64,000 bases of DNA from Cupriavidus yeoncheonensis (lineage in GTDB: Bacteria; Pseudomonadota; Gammaproteobacteria; Burkholderiales; Burkholderiaceae). The notes under the pieces are model-generated. The model had not been told where the DNA came from, made no database searches, and saw only the letters and a program-made list of their open reading frames with translations. Below are positions 17,627 through 24,849 of the stretch, in pieces (within the stretch, counting starts at the first letter, position 1; each line of letters begins with the position of its first letter). The stretch lies in contig NZ_CAJPUY010000018.1 of NCBI RefSeq assembly GCF_905397275.1, positions 62,001-126,000 of the forward strand, read 5' to 3'. A program made the translations under genes and the position numbers.

Positions 17627-19672
17627 ATGAAAAAATTCGCAGTCAAGGCAGGTGGCGCCGCGCTGGCGCTGGCTGCTGCCGGCATGCTGCTCGCCGGTTT
17701 CGCCGCGGTGGTCAGCCTGCGGCAACTCCCCTCCGTCGATGCCCTGCGCGAGTACCGCCCCGACGTGCCGCTGCGGATCTTCACCAGCGACAACGTGCAG
17801 ATCGGCGAATTCGGCAGCGAGCACCGCGAATTCATCCCGTTCGAAAAGATGCCGCGCCAGATGACGCAGGCACTGCTTGCCGCCGAGGACGACCAGTTCT
17901 ACCAGCACGACGGCATCGATGTCCCGGGCATCTTCCGTGCGGCGCTGGCCAACCTGGGCCGGGGCTATGCGCAGGGCGCTTCCACCATCACCATGCAGGT
18001 GGCGCGCAATTTCTACTTGTCGCGCGAGAAGACGCTCGCGCGCAAATGGTACGAGATCCTGCTCGCCTGGAAGATCGACCGTACGCTCTCCAAGGACCGC
18101 ATCCTTGAGGTGTACATGAACCAGGTCTACCTGGGCGAACATGCCTATGGCTTTGGCAGCGCCGCCCACGCCTATTTCGGCAAGCCGCTGGACGGGCTTT
18201 CACTGGCCGAGACCGCCATGCTGGCGGGACTGCCCAAGGCGCCTTCCACCATGAACCCGGTGGTGAATTTCACGCGCGCCAAGCGCCGGCAGGAGTACGT
18301 GCTCGGGCGGATGCTGGCGCTCGGCATGATCAGCCAGGACCAGTACCGCGAAGCGCGGTCCGCCCGGCTCGCGATTGCCACCGACAGTGCCGGCCAGTTC
18401 GCCGGACACGCCGAATATGTCGCCGAACTCGCGCGCCAGCTTGCACGCGAGCGTTTCGGCGATGAAGCGTACACGCGCGGCCTCAATGTCTACACCACGG
18501 TGTCGTCGGCGCGGCAGACCATGGCCTACGACGCCGTGCAGCGCGGGCTGGACGGCTACGGGCGGCGCCATCGCCTCGCCGGTCCGGACGGCGGGCCTCA
18601 GGCAGCGCTGGTTTCGCTGGAGGGCGACACAGGGGCGATCGAAGCCCTGGTCGGCGGCGCCGACTTCGGCGCGAATCGCTTCAACCATGCGACGCAGGCG
18701 CTGCGCCAGCCGGGCTCGACCTTCAAGCCGTTCATCTATGCGGCGGCGCTGGAGCGCGGCGTGTCACCGGGCACGCTGATCAATGACGCACCGCTGGACA
18801 ACGGCTCGCGCTGGCAGCCGTCCAATGACGACGGCCGCTTCCTGGGCGCGGTCACGGTGCGCCAGGCGCTCGCGGACTCGCGCAACCTGCCGGCCATCCG
18901 CACGCTGCAGGCCATCGGTATCCCTTATGCGGTGGAGTTCGCCAGCCGCTTCGGCTTTTCGCCCAAGCGGCTGCCGCGCTTCCTGCCGCTGGCGCTGGGC
19001 GCCGGCACGACATCGCCGCTGCGGCTGGCGGCCGCCTACTCGGTGTTCGCCAACCACGGCCATCGCGTCGAGCCGTACCTGATCTCGCGCATTACCGACA
19101 GCGACGGCAAGGTGCTGTTCGCCGCGGACGCCGACGCCGACGCCGACGCGAAAGCGCCGCGCGTCATCAGTGAACGCAATGCCTTCGTGATGGACAGCCT
19201 GTTGCGCAGCGTGGTCGACGACGGCACCGGCGCCGGCGTGCGACGCTACCTGCACCGGGAGGATGTCGCGGGCAAGACCGGCACCACCAACGATGCCGCC
19301 GACGGCTGGTTCGCCGGCTACGCCGGCAACGTGGTCACGGTGGCGTGGATGGGCTTTGACGACAACCACACCCTGGGCGCCCGCGAGTTCGGCGCGACCA
19401 CCGCGCTGCCGATCTGGGCGTCATATATGGAAGGCCGGCTCGCAGGCATGCCGATGGTCGACGCGGCGCCGCCGTCCGGGGTCGTGCGCAGCGCGGGTGA
19501 CTGGATGTATGCCGAGTACGCCCAGGGCAATCAGGGGATCGCCTCGCTCGGCTTCCCGGCACCACCGCCCGTGCCCGCGTCGGCTCAGGAGGATTCCGCC
19601 CCGGTGACCAGTGAAGCCGTGGGCCTGCCTGGCCAGCCTGCCGCGCACGGCGACGACCGGACCAGCCTGTAG
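17627..19672 (+). CDS. Class A penicillin-binding protein (PBP1A-like)
   Basis: A 681-residue bifunctional peptidoglycan synthase. After one N-terminal membrane helix (about 8-31) comes the GT51 glycosyltransferase domain with catalytic E87 in AAEDDQFYQHDG and GASTITMQVARNF. The transpeptidase domain has S364-x-x-K367 (PGSTFKPF), S418-x-N420 (DSRN) and K550-T-G (AGKTGTTND). At 681 residues it is shorter than E. coli PBP1A (about 850), and the usual OB-like insertion between the domains appears to be absent. A short run of alternating Asp-Ala (residues 501-508) is encoded by a hexanucleotide repeat between the transpeptidase motifs. Confidence 0.93.
   Translation: MKKFAVKAGGAALALAAAGMLLAGFAAVVSLRQLPSVDALREYRPDVPLRIFTSDNVQIGEFGSEHREFIPFEKMPRQMTQALLAAEDDQFYQHDGIDVPGIFRAALANLGRGYAQGASTITMQVARNFYLSREKTLARKWYEILLAWKIDRTLSKDRILEVYMNQVYLGEHAYGFGSAAHAYFGKPLDGLSLAETAMLAGLPKAPSTMNPVVNFTRAKRRQEYVLGRMLALGMISQDQYREARSARLAIATDSAGQFAGHAEYVAELARQLARERFGDEAYTRGLNVYTTVSSARQTMAYDAVQRGLDGYGRRHRLAGPDGGPQAALVSLEGDTGAIEALVGGADFGANRFNHATQALRQPGSTFKPFIYAAALERGVSPGTLINDAPLDNGSRWQPSNDDGRFLGAVTVRQALADSRNLPAIRTLQAIGIPYAVEFASRFGFSPKRLPRFLPLALGAGTTSPLRLAAAYSVFANHGHRVEPYLISRITDSDGKVLFAADADADADAKAPRVISERNAFVMDSLLRSVVDDGTGAGVRRYLHREDVAGKTGTTNDAADGWFAGYAGNVVTVAWMGFDDNHTLGAREFGATTALPIWASYMEGRLAGMPMVDAAPPSGVVRSAGDWMYAEYAQGNQGIASLGFPAPPPVPASAQEDSAPVTSEAVGLPGQPAAHGDDRTSL
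19127..19150 (+). repeat. Hexanucleotide repeat in the penicillin-binding protein gene
   Basis: Four tandem GAC-GCN units (GACGCC three times, then GACGCG) encode an alternating Asp-Ala run. Slippage would add or remove Asp-Ala pairs without a frameshift. Confidence 0.85.
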
Positions 19673-19731
19673 CCCCGCGGCCGCCGCGCCGCCCCCCGTC
19701 CTCTCCAACCCCTCCAACAAGAAGAAACACA

Positions 19732-20991
19732 ATGTCGAGCGTCAGCGCGCTATGGATCTGGTCGATCGCCGCCCTCACCACGGCCGGCGTGCTGATACGC
19801 CCGCTTCGCCTGCCCGAGGCGTTCTGGGCCGTTGCCGGCGCCGCGCTCCTGTGCCTGAGCGGGTTGCTGGCCGTGCCCGACGCACTGGCCGCGGTCGCGC
19901 GTGGCCTGGATGTCTACCTGTTCCTGGCCGGCATGATGGTGATCTCGGAACTGGCCCGCAAAACGGGATTGTTCGACCACGTGGCGGCGCTGGCCGTGCG
20001 GCGGGCGCGCGGTTCGGCGCGCAGGCTGTTCCTGCTGGTCTATGGCTTCGGCACGCTGGTCACCGCGTTCATGTCCAACGATGCCACCGCCGTGGTGCTG
20101 ACACCCGCGGTGCTGGCCGCCACGCGCGCGGCCAGGGTGAAGCACCCGCTGCCGCACCTGTTCGCCTGCGCCTTCATCGCCAACGCAGCCAGCTTCGTGC
20201 TGCCGATCTCCAATCCGGCCAACCTCGTGATCTTCGGCACGCGCATGCCGCCGCTGGCCGGCTGGCTGGCCCACTTTGCGCTGCCATCGCTGGTGGCCGT
20301 GGTGGCCACGCTGGCAGCGCTGTACTGGACGCAGCGCACGGCGCTGGCCGAGCGCATCGACTCCGACGTGCCGGTGCCGCCGCTGAGCCTGCAGGCGTGG
20401 CTGACGGCGCTTGGCATCGTGCTGACCGGGCTGGCGCTGCTGATTGCCTCGCTGCGTGGCAGCGACCTTGGCTGGCCCACGTGCGCGGCAGGCATGGCCA
20501 CGCTGCTGATCGTGTGCGCGACGCGGCGCGACCTGCTGGGTCCGGCCTTGCGCGAAATCTCCTGGGGTGTGCTGCCGATGGTGGCCGGGCTGTTCGTGCT
20601 GGTGGCGGCGCTGGAGCATACCGGCGTCATCCACTGGCTGGCGGGAATCATCCAGGCGGCGTCGCAGCGCGACAGCCTGGCCGGACTCCTGGGCATCGGC
20701 ACTGCGGTGGCGCTGGTGGGCAACGTCGCCAATAACCTTCCGGCGGGGCTGATCGCCTCATCGGCCCTGGCGGCCGGCCATGCGTCCCATGCGGTGACCG
20801 GCGCGGTGCTGGTGGGCATCGACCTCGGGCCGAACCTGTCGGCGACCGGCTCCCTGGCCACGCTGCTCTGGCTGACTGCCCTGCGCCGGGACGGACATAT
20901 GGTCAGTGCCGGCCAGTTCCTGCGGCTCGGCGCCATTGTCATGCCGGCAGCCATCGTGCCGACCCTCGCGATACTCGCACTGGCGCGCTGA
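19732..20991 (+). CDS. ArsB/NhaD-type permease
   Basis: A 419-residue membrane protein of the ion transporter superfamily with about 11 helices. LDVYLFLAGMMVISELARKTG, FMSNDATAVVLTPAVL and FIANAASFVLPISNPANLVIFG are the paired signature motifs of the ArsB/NhaD group; the second half-repeat appears as NVANNLPAGLIASSAL and DLGPNLSATGSLATLLW. The family includes arsenite pumps and sodium/proton antiporters. No arsR, arsC or arsH is nearby, so an arsenite role is not supported by context. It starts 59 bases after the penicillin-binding protein gene, with AAGAAG upstream of the ATG. Confidence 0.82.
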   Translation: MSSVSALWIWSIAALTTAGVLIRPLRLPEAFWAVAGAALLCLSGLLAVPDALAAVARGLDVYLFLAGMMVISELARKTGLFDHVAALAVRRARGSARRLFLLVYGFGTLVTAFMSNDATAVVLTPAVLAATRAARVKHPLPHLFACAFIANAASFVLPISNPANLVIFGTRMPPLAGWLAHFALPSLVAVVATLAALYWTQRTALAERIDSDVPVPPLSLQAWLTALGIVLTGLALLIASLRGSDLGWPTCAAGMATLLIVCATRRDLLGPALREISWGVLPMVAGLFVLVAALEHTGVIHWLAGIIQAASQRDSLAGLLGIGTAVALVGNVANNLPAGLIASSALAAGHASHAVTGAVLVGIDLGPNLSATGSLATLLWLTALRRDGHMVSAGQFLRLGAIVMPAAIVPTLAILALAR

Positions 20992-21489
20992 GCGCCGCCG
21001 GCTGCCCGGCTTCAGCGGTCAACCTGGACCGGGTTGCCAGCGCGCTGCGACAGCGCGCCCTGCCAGCGCAGGCGCGGCGCGCTGACGCGCACGGCGCGGC
21101 TATGATGCTCTACGACGCCCGCTTCCATCGTTGGCTGGGGCAGCGGCACCGTGGCGACATGAAGCAACATCAGGCTGCTGCACGGAAACGCAATCGGCAA
21201 GATCACTGGGTGGTCCCTGGAAGATACCCCGTCGGGCGGAAGAACCGCTGCCTGTCAGGCGCGGCGGTTCGGGCATTATGTGTGCTTGTCGGCGGCTTGC
21301 GTGCCGGACTTTAGCGTTGTCATCAACAATTCACGGAGGCCTTGCGCGGTGTGCACCGTGCATCGCTTGTCCAGTTGCGCGGCAGGTTGTGGGGGCCTGA
21401 TATCTGCCATATAGTGAAGCACGGTGCACCACTCCGTCCGGCAAGGACGGCGGCATCGTCCGCCCCTTTTTCAACCGAAGCGGCTCTCC
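20992..21489. other. Intergenic region before folE
   Basis: No credible gene is visible in these 498 bases. GC-rich imperfect inverted repeats (21015-21100) lie after the permease stop and could act as a weak terminator. The last 140 bases hold the predicted folE promoter and two copies of an 11-bp palindrome, described separately. Confidence 0.5.
21351..21429 (+). promoter_or_regulatory. folE promoter flanked by paired palindromic sites
   Basis: A sigma-70-type promoter: TTGTGG (21387-21392), 17 bases, TATAGT (21410-21415). It is bracketed by GTGCACCGTGC (21351-21361) and its exact reverse complement GCACGGTGCAC (21419-21429), 68 bases apart. Each copy is itself an odd-centred palindrome (TGCAC-N-GTGCA core). 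One site is near -70 and the other covers the start point, so repression by looping is possible. The binding protein is unknown. Confidence 0.5.
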
Positions 21490-22239
21490 ATGACAGACAA
21501 GGACGCGGCGCATCACGGCGCGAAGAAAACTCCTGGCGACGCCGATCCGACGCGGGGCGAGTCCAGCGTATCGGACCGTATCCGTTCCCGCCTGCTGTCC
21601 GCCCGGGAACGGTTCCACGCCAATGACAACATCGCCCGTTTTATCGAGCCGGGCGAACTCGACGCGCTACAGGAAGAAGTGCAGGCCCGCCTCGAAGACG
21701 TGTTGCGCGCGCTGGTGATCGACGTGGACCAGGACCACAACACGCGCGAAACCGCGCGCCGCGTGGCCAAGATGTACCTGAAGGAAATCTTCGCGGGCCG
21801 CTACGCCAAGCCACCCCCGGTGACGGAGTTTCCCAACGTGGAGCAGCTCAGCGAGCTGATGATCGTCGGGCCCATCCGCGTGCGCAGCGCGTGTTCTCAT
21901 CACCTGTGCCCGATCATCGGCAAGCTGTGGGTCGGCGTGATGCCGAACCAGCATTCCAACCTGATCGGCCTGTCCAAGTACGCGCGCCTGGCCGAGTGGA
22001 TCATGTGCCGGCCGCAGATCCAGGAAGAGGCCGTGGCTCAGGTGGCCGACTTGCTGCAGGAGAAGATGAACCCGGACGGCCTGGCCATCGTGATGGAGGC
22101 CGAGCACTTCTGCATGCACTGGCGCGGCGTGCGCGATACCGACGCCAAGATGACCAACAGCGTGATGCGCGGCTCCTTCCTGAAGGACGGCAGCCTGCGC
22201 CGGGAATTCCTCGCGCTGCTCAACCGAAACGGCAAATAG
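21490..22239 (+). CDS. folE: GTP cyclohydrolase I
   Basis: A 249-residue enzyme that converts GTP to 7,8-dihydroneopterin triphosphate, the first step of folate and pterin synthesis. Zinc ligands are C135 and H138 in SACSHHLCP and C208 in EHFCMHWRG; catalytic H137 is present. The usual CEHH is CSHH here. The final stretch VRDTDAKMTNSVMRG is that of active FolE. The first 45 residues are charged and probably disordered, longer than in E. coli FolE (222 residues). I chose the ATG at 21490 by the start of this tail; an in-frame ATG at 21424 lies within the operator site. It precedes the BLUF gene by 22 bases, so the two are probably one transcript. Confidence 0.93.
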   Translation: MTDKDAAHHGAKKTPGDADPTRGESSVSDRIRSRLLSARERFHANDNIARFIEPGELDALQEEVQARLEDVLRALVIDVDQDHNTRETARRVAKMYLKEIFAGRYAKPPPVTEFPNVEQLSELMIVGPIRVRSACSHHLCPIIGKLWVGVMPNQHSNLIGLSKYARLAEWIMCRPQIQEEAVAQVADLLQEKMNPDGLAIVMEAEHFCMHWRGVRDTDAKMTNSVMRGSFLKDGSLRREFLALLNRNGK

Positions 22240-22261
22240 CGCCACCCTCCGGAGCCGCAGC

Positions 22262-22705
22262 ATGCTCGTCCGCCTGCTTTATGCCAGCCGCGCCCGCCAG
22301 ACCCTGGACGCCGCCATGCTCGACGCTATCCTGGCCACCAGCCTGGAACGAAATCCGCGCCACGGCATCACCGGCGTGCTGTGCCATGGCAATGGCGTCT
22401 TCCTGCAGGCGCTGGAGGGCGAGCGCCAGGAAGTGTCCGGCCTGTTCCAGGCGATCACGCGCGATCCGCGCCACCATGACGTGGTACTGCTGCACTTCGA
22501 AGACATCTGCCAGCGCGACTTCGCCGGCTGGGCCATGGGCCACGTCAACGCTGCACGCATCAACACCGCCACCCTGCTGAAATTCTCCGCGCGCGCGGAG
22601 CTGGACCCGTTCATCACGTCCGGCCAGGCATCGCTTGCGCTGCTCAAGGAATTGAGCGCCGGCGCATCGGTCGTGGCACGCGCTACCGAACGCGGCCGGC
22701 CCTGA
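22262..22705 (+). CDS. BLUF-domain blue-light sensor protein
   Basis: A 147-residue single-domain BLUF protein that binds FAD and senses blue light. The flavin-pocket residues are all present with the canonical spacing: Y7 (LLYASRA), N31, Q49 (GVFLQALEGE), W90 and M92 (FAGWAMG). HGITGVLCHGNGVFLQ is the family core. The 45 residues after the domain are short and have no output domain, so it probably signals through another protein. It follows folE by 22 bases with GGAG upstream of the ATG. The pairing may link pterin synthesis to light, since folates are photolyase antenna cofactors; that is inference. Confidence 0.93.
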   Translation: MLVRLLYASRARQTLDAAMLDAILATSLERNPRHGITGVLCHGNGVFLQALEGERQEVSGLFQAITRDPRHHDVVLLHFEDICQRDFAGWAMGHVNAARINTATLLKFSARAELDPFITSGQASLALLKELSAGASVVARATERGRP

Positions 22706-22805
22706 CTTCCGGCTTCGTACCGGACTGTTCGCGAATAGCCGGTCCCGCGGCCGGATACAGCCCTCTGGCCGCCGATTCCAACTTTCCATGCAAACCTGAA
22801 AACAC

Positions 22806-22834
22806 TTGCACACGCCTGCGTTCCCGGCTAAAGT
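22806..22834 (+). promoter_or_regulatory. Predicted promoter of the small membrane protein gene
   Basis: TTGCAC (22806-22811), a 17-base spacer and TAAAGT (22829-22834) resemble a sigma-70 promoter. It lies about 50 bases before the ATG at 22885, which has AAGGAG upstream. Confidence 0.4.
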
Positions 22835-22884
22835 CGCGTCAGATTGTATGCAAAAAATGAACACAAAATAAGGAGACACGCGGC

Positions 22885-23178
22885 ATGGACTTCGCGCCCC
22901 AAATGGTTCCCAATCTGCTCAACGGACTCGAATGGTCGGGTTGCGCCCTGGCGATGAGCGGGTCGCTGCTGGTGGCCCTGCATAACCGCGCGTCGCGCTG
23001 GGGATGGATCGCGTATCTGTGCTCCAACCTGGTCTGGAGCGCCTTTGCGCTGGTGACGGGCACCTATGGCCTGTTCGTGCAGCAGCTCGGCTTCACGGCG
23101 ACCAGCTGCTACGGCCTGTACCGCCACACCATGTATCACCGCGAACTGGACCGCAAGGCGGCGGGCTCCGCCGCCTGA
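22885..23178 (+). CDS. Small three-helix membrane protein, PnuC/SemiSWEET-like
   Basis: A 97-residue protein with three predicted membrane helices (about 14-32, 40-58 and 60-82): LEWSGCALAMSGSLLVAL, GWIAYLCSNLVWSAFALV and YGLFVQQLGFTATSCYGLYR. The length, three-helix layout and small-residue pattern resemble PQ-loop and PnuC half-transporters. I could not find a defining motif, so the family is a suggestion. AAGGAG precedes the ATG. It is convergent with the next gene, with only 16 bases between stops. Confidence 0.7.
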   Translation: MDFAPQMVPNLLNGLEWSGCALAMSGSLLVALHNRASRWGWIAYLCSNLVWSAFALVTGTYGLFVQQLGFTATSCYGLYRHTMYHRELDRKAAGSAA

Positions 23179-23194
23179 GCGTCAGCGCGTTCCG

Positions 23195-23449
23195 CTATAC
23201 GGTCACCCGGCCGAACAGGCCGCATTCGAGATCGCTCTCGAATTCCTCGACCCATTCACCGCCCGCGCCGGCTTCATAGGCGCTGCTGGCCTCGGTGCTC
23301 AGCCGGCGCACGCTGATGCGGCGCAGCGCGTTGCCGTTCATGTCGTCGGTAATGTCGAAGTCGTCCGGGACCATCCCCATCTGCCTGCAAGCCTGCGCGA
23401 ACTGTTGCTGTTCCTCCGGGGAAAATTCGGAAAACGGTCTCGTAGCCAT
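23195..23449 (-). CDS. Small acidic hypothetical protein
   Basis: An 84-residue acidic protein starting MATRPFSEFSPEEQQQFAQ, with no membrane segment. The ATG at 23449 has GGAGGA upstream; a longer frame to 23719 has no signal. The central MVPDDFDITDDMNGNALRR looks like a conserved module, but I recognise no family. It is convergent with the three-helix protein and is on the same strand as the FmdB-type gene. Confidence 0.65.
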   Translation of the reverse strand: MATRPFSEFSPEEQQQFAQACRQMGMVPDDFDITDDMNGNALRRISVRRLSTEASSAYEAGAGGEWVEEFESDLECGLFGRVTV

Positions 23450-23583
23450 GGCATCCTCCGTCAGGTCATGAGATCGCCGCATGCGCGCAGCGGGAGCGTG
23501 CGTCACACAGGAGGCGCGACGCAAAAAAGGAGTGCATGCCGGTGGCACGCATCGACCCACTGTGAGTTGTTGTTGCGGGGGGT

Positions 23584-23748
23584 TCAGCTCTTGCGCATGG
23601 TCTTCGCCACGAAAGGCGTGGGCGCATGCTGCACCGTCTGGCTGCCGCACTTGGGACAACTGGGATGTGCGCTCGCGTGCTCGGCCACATGCTCGGTATG
23701 CTCGAACATATGCCCGCACTTTTCACAACGGTACTGATAGACAGGCAT
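23584..23748 (-). CDS. FmdB-family zinc ribbon protein
   Basis: A 54-residue protein with one zinc ribbon: MPVYQYRCEKCGHMFE at the start and SCPKCGSQTVQ later, giving two CxxC pairs (C8/C11 and C32/C35). This is the FmdB/CxxC_CXXC_SSSS family, proposed to regulate transcription in some bacteria but without a firm role. The ATG at 23748 has GGAGG just upstream. Compared with typical FmdB proteins (about 70-110 residues) it is short but complete. Confidence 0.88.
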   Translation of the reverse strand: MPVYQYRCEKCGHMFEHTEHVAEHASAHPSCPKCGSQTVQHAPTPFVAKTMRKS

Positions 23749-24195
23749 GGCGCACCTCCAGGCGGCAAAACACGTGCCGGCAGGCATCCTTCGTGTTGCC
23801 GAATTCATTCTAGGCGTACGCGGCAAGGTGGCAAGCCCGATACCACGGCAGCGCCTGCCACGGCACCTCAAGATTGCGCTGCCTCAGCATTCATGCGCGC
23901 CGGCCTCGGGCGACACGCAAAGCGCGAAATAAACTAGCCGAAATACGATTCAACGGCGCATATAAGATAGCCAGAATCTCGGGGATTGTGGTGATGCAAT
24001 AGCTCGTCTCAATCGGCCATTGCCAGTTGACGTCCACAATTACCGAGGTCATCGTCAAATGTTTCTTGACTGTAGGCATCTGCCGGCGTTTGTCTGCCGG
24101 CCCCGACGCGGCACCGTTCTCCCCTGCTCCGCCCTCCCCCTTGCCACGAACAGCGCGCGCCGCCATGAACCGCGCGCAGGCGCCGGAGGCCTGCC
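23749..24195. other. Intergenic region before the two-component system
   Basis: No credible gene is seen in these 447 bases. An inverted pair TTGACG (24027-24032) and CGTCAA (24053-24058) separated by 20 bases lies about 140 bases before the response-regulator start and might be an operator. The run TATAAG at about 23960 could be a -10 element, but I see no good -35. Confidence 0.35.
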
Positions 24196-24843
24196 ATGAA
24201 CGAACCGCTCATACGCGTCGCCGTTGCCGATGACCACCCGCTGGTCGTCGCCGCGCTGCGTGACTGCCTGCAGCGATCCGCACGCTTCCAGATCGCCTGC
24301 GAATGCACGAGTGGCTCCGAACTGGTCCATGCGCTCGACAGGCAACCGGCCGACATCGCGATCACCGATTTCTGCATGGGCCACGGCAATGCCACGCTCG
24401 ACGGCTTCAACCTGCTCAACCGGCTGGCGCGGCGCCATCGCGGCACGCGCATCGTCGTGGTCAGCGCGCAATCGAATGCGGCGATCATCCGGCGGGCCAT
24501 CAGGCTTGGCGCGCGCGCCTTTGTCAGCAAGGAAGACGAGCTCGAAGAAACCTTGCGCGCCTGCGTCCATGTGATGAGCAGCGACAGCTGCTACTACTCG
24601 CCTTCCGTACGCGCGACGCTCGACAATGCGGCCATGGCAGACGCCCCCGCGACCGAGCTCACGATGCGCGAACTGGAAGTGATCAGGCTCTATGCCCAGG
24701 GCATGCAGCTCAATGAAATCGCCGCCAAGCTCGGGCGTTCGGTCAGCACCATATCCAGCCAGAAGACGGTTGCCATGCGCAAGCTCGGCGTGCACACGAA
24801 TACCGGCCTGATCCGGTACGCCTACGAGAACGGACTGATCTGA
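24196..24843 (+). CDS. LuxR-type response regulator
   Basis: A 215-residue response regulator of the NarL/RcsB type. The receiver domain has the acidic pair in VAVADDHPLV, phospho-acceptor D58 (ITDFCMG), VVSAQS and the lysine in FVSKEDELEE. The C-terminal LuxR domain has TMRELEVIRLYAQGMQLNEI and KLGRSVSTISSQKTVAM. It ends 6 bases before a hybrid kinase gene, its likely partner. The unusual CMGHGNATLDG insertion after D58 resembles RcsB-like regulators. Targets are unknown. Confidence 0.9.
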   Translation: MNEPLIRVAVADDHPLVVAALRDCLQRSARFQIACECTSGSELVHALDRQPADIAITDFCMGHGNATLDGFNLLNRLARRHRGTRIVVVSAQSNAAIIRRAIRLGARAFVSKEDELEETLRACVHVMSSDSCYYSPSVRATLDNAAMADAPATELTMRELEVIRLYAQGMQLNEIAAKLGRSVSTISSQKTVAMRKLGVHTNTGLIRYAYENGLI

Positions 24844-24849
24844 GCGGCC

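Noticed and set aside
19732-20991. Arsenite efflux pump ArsB
   Set aside because: The permease has the superfamily motifs but there is no arsR, arsC, arsA or arsH beside it, so only a family-level call is supported.
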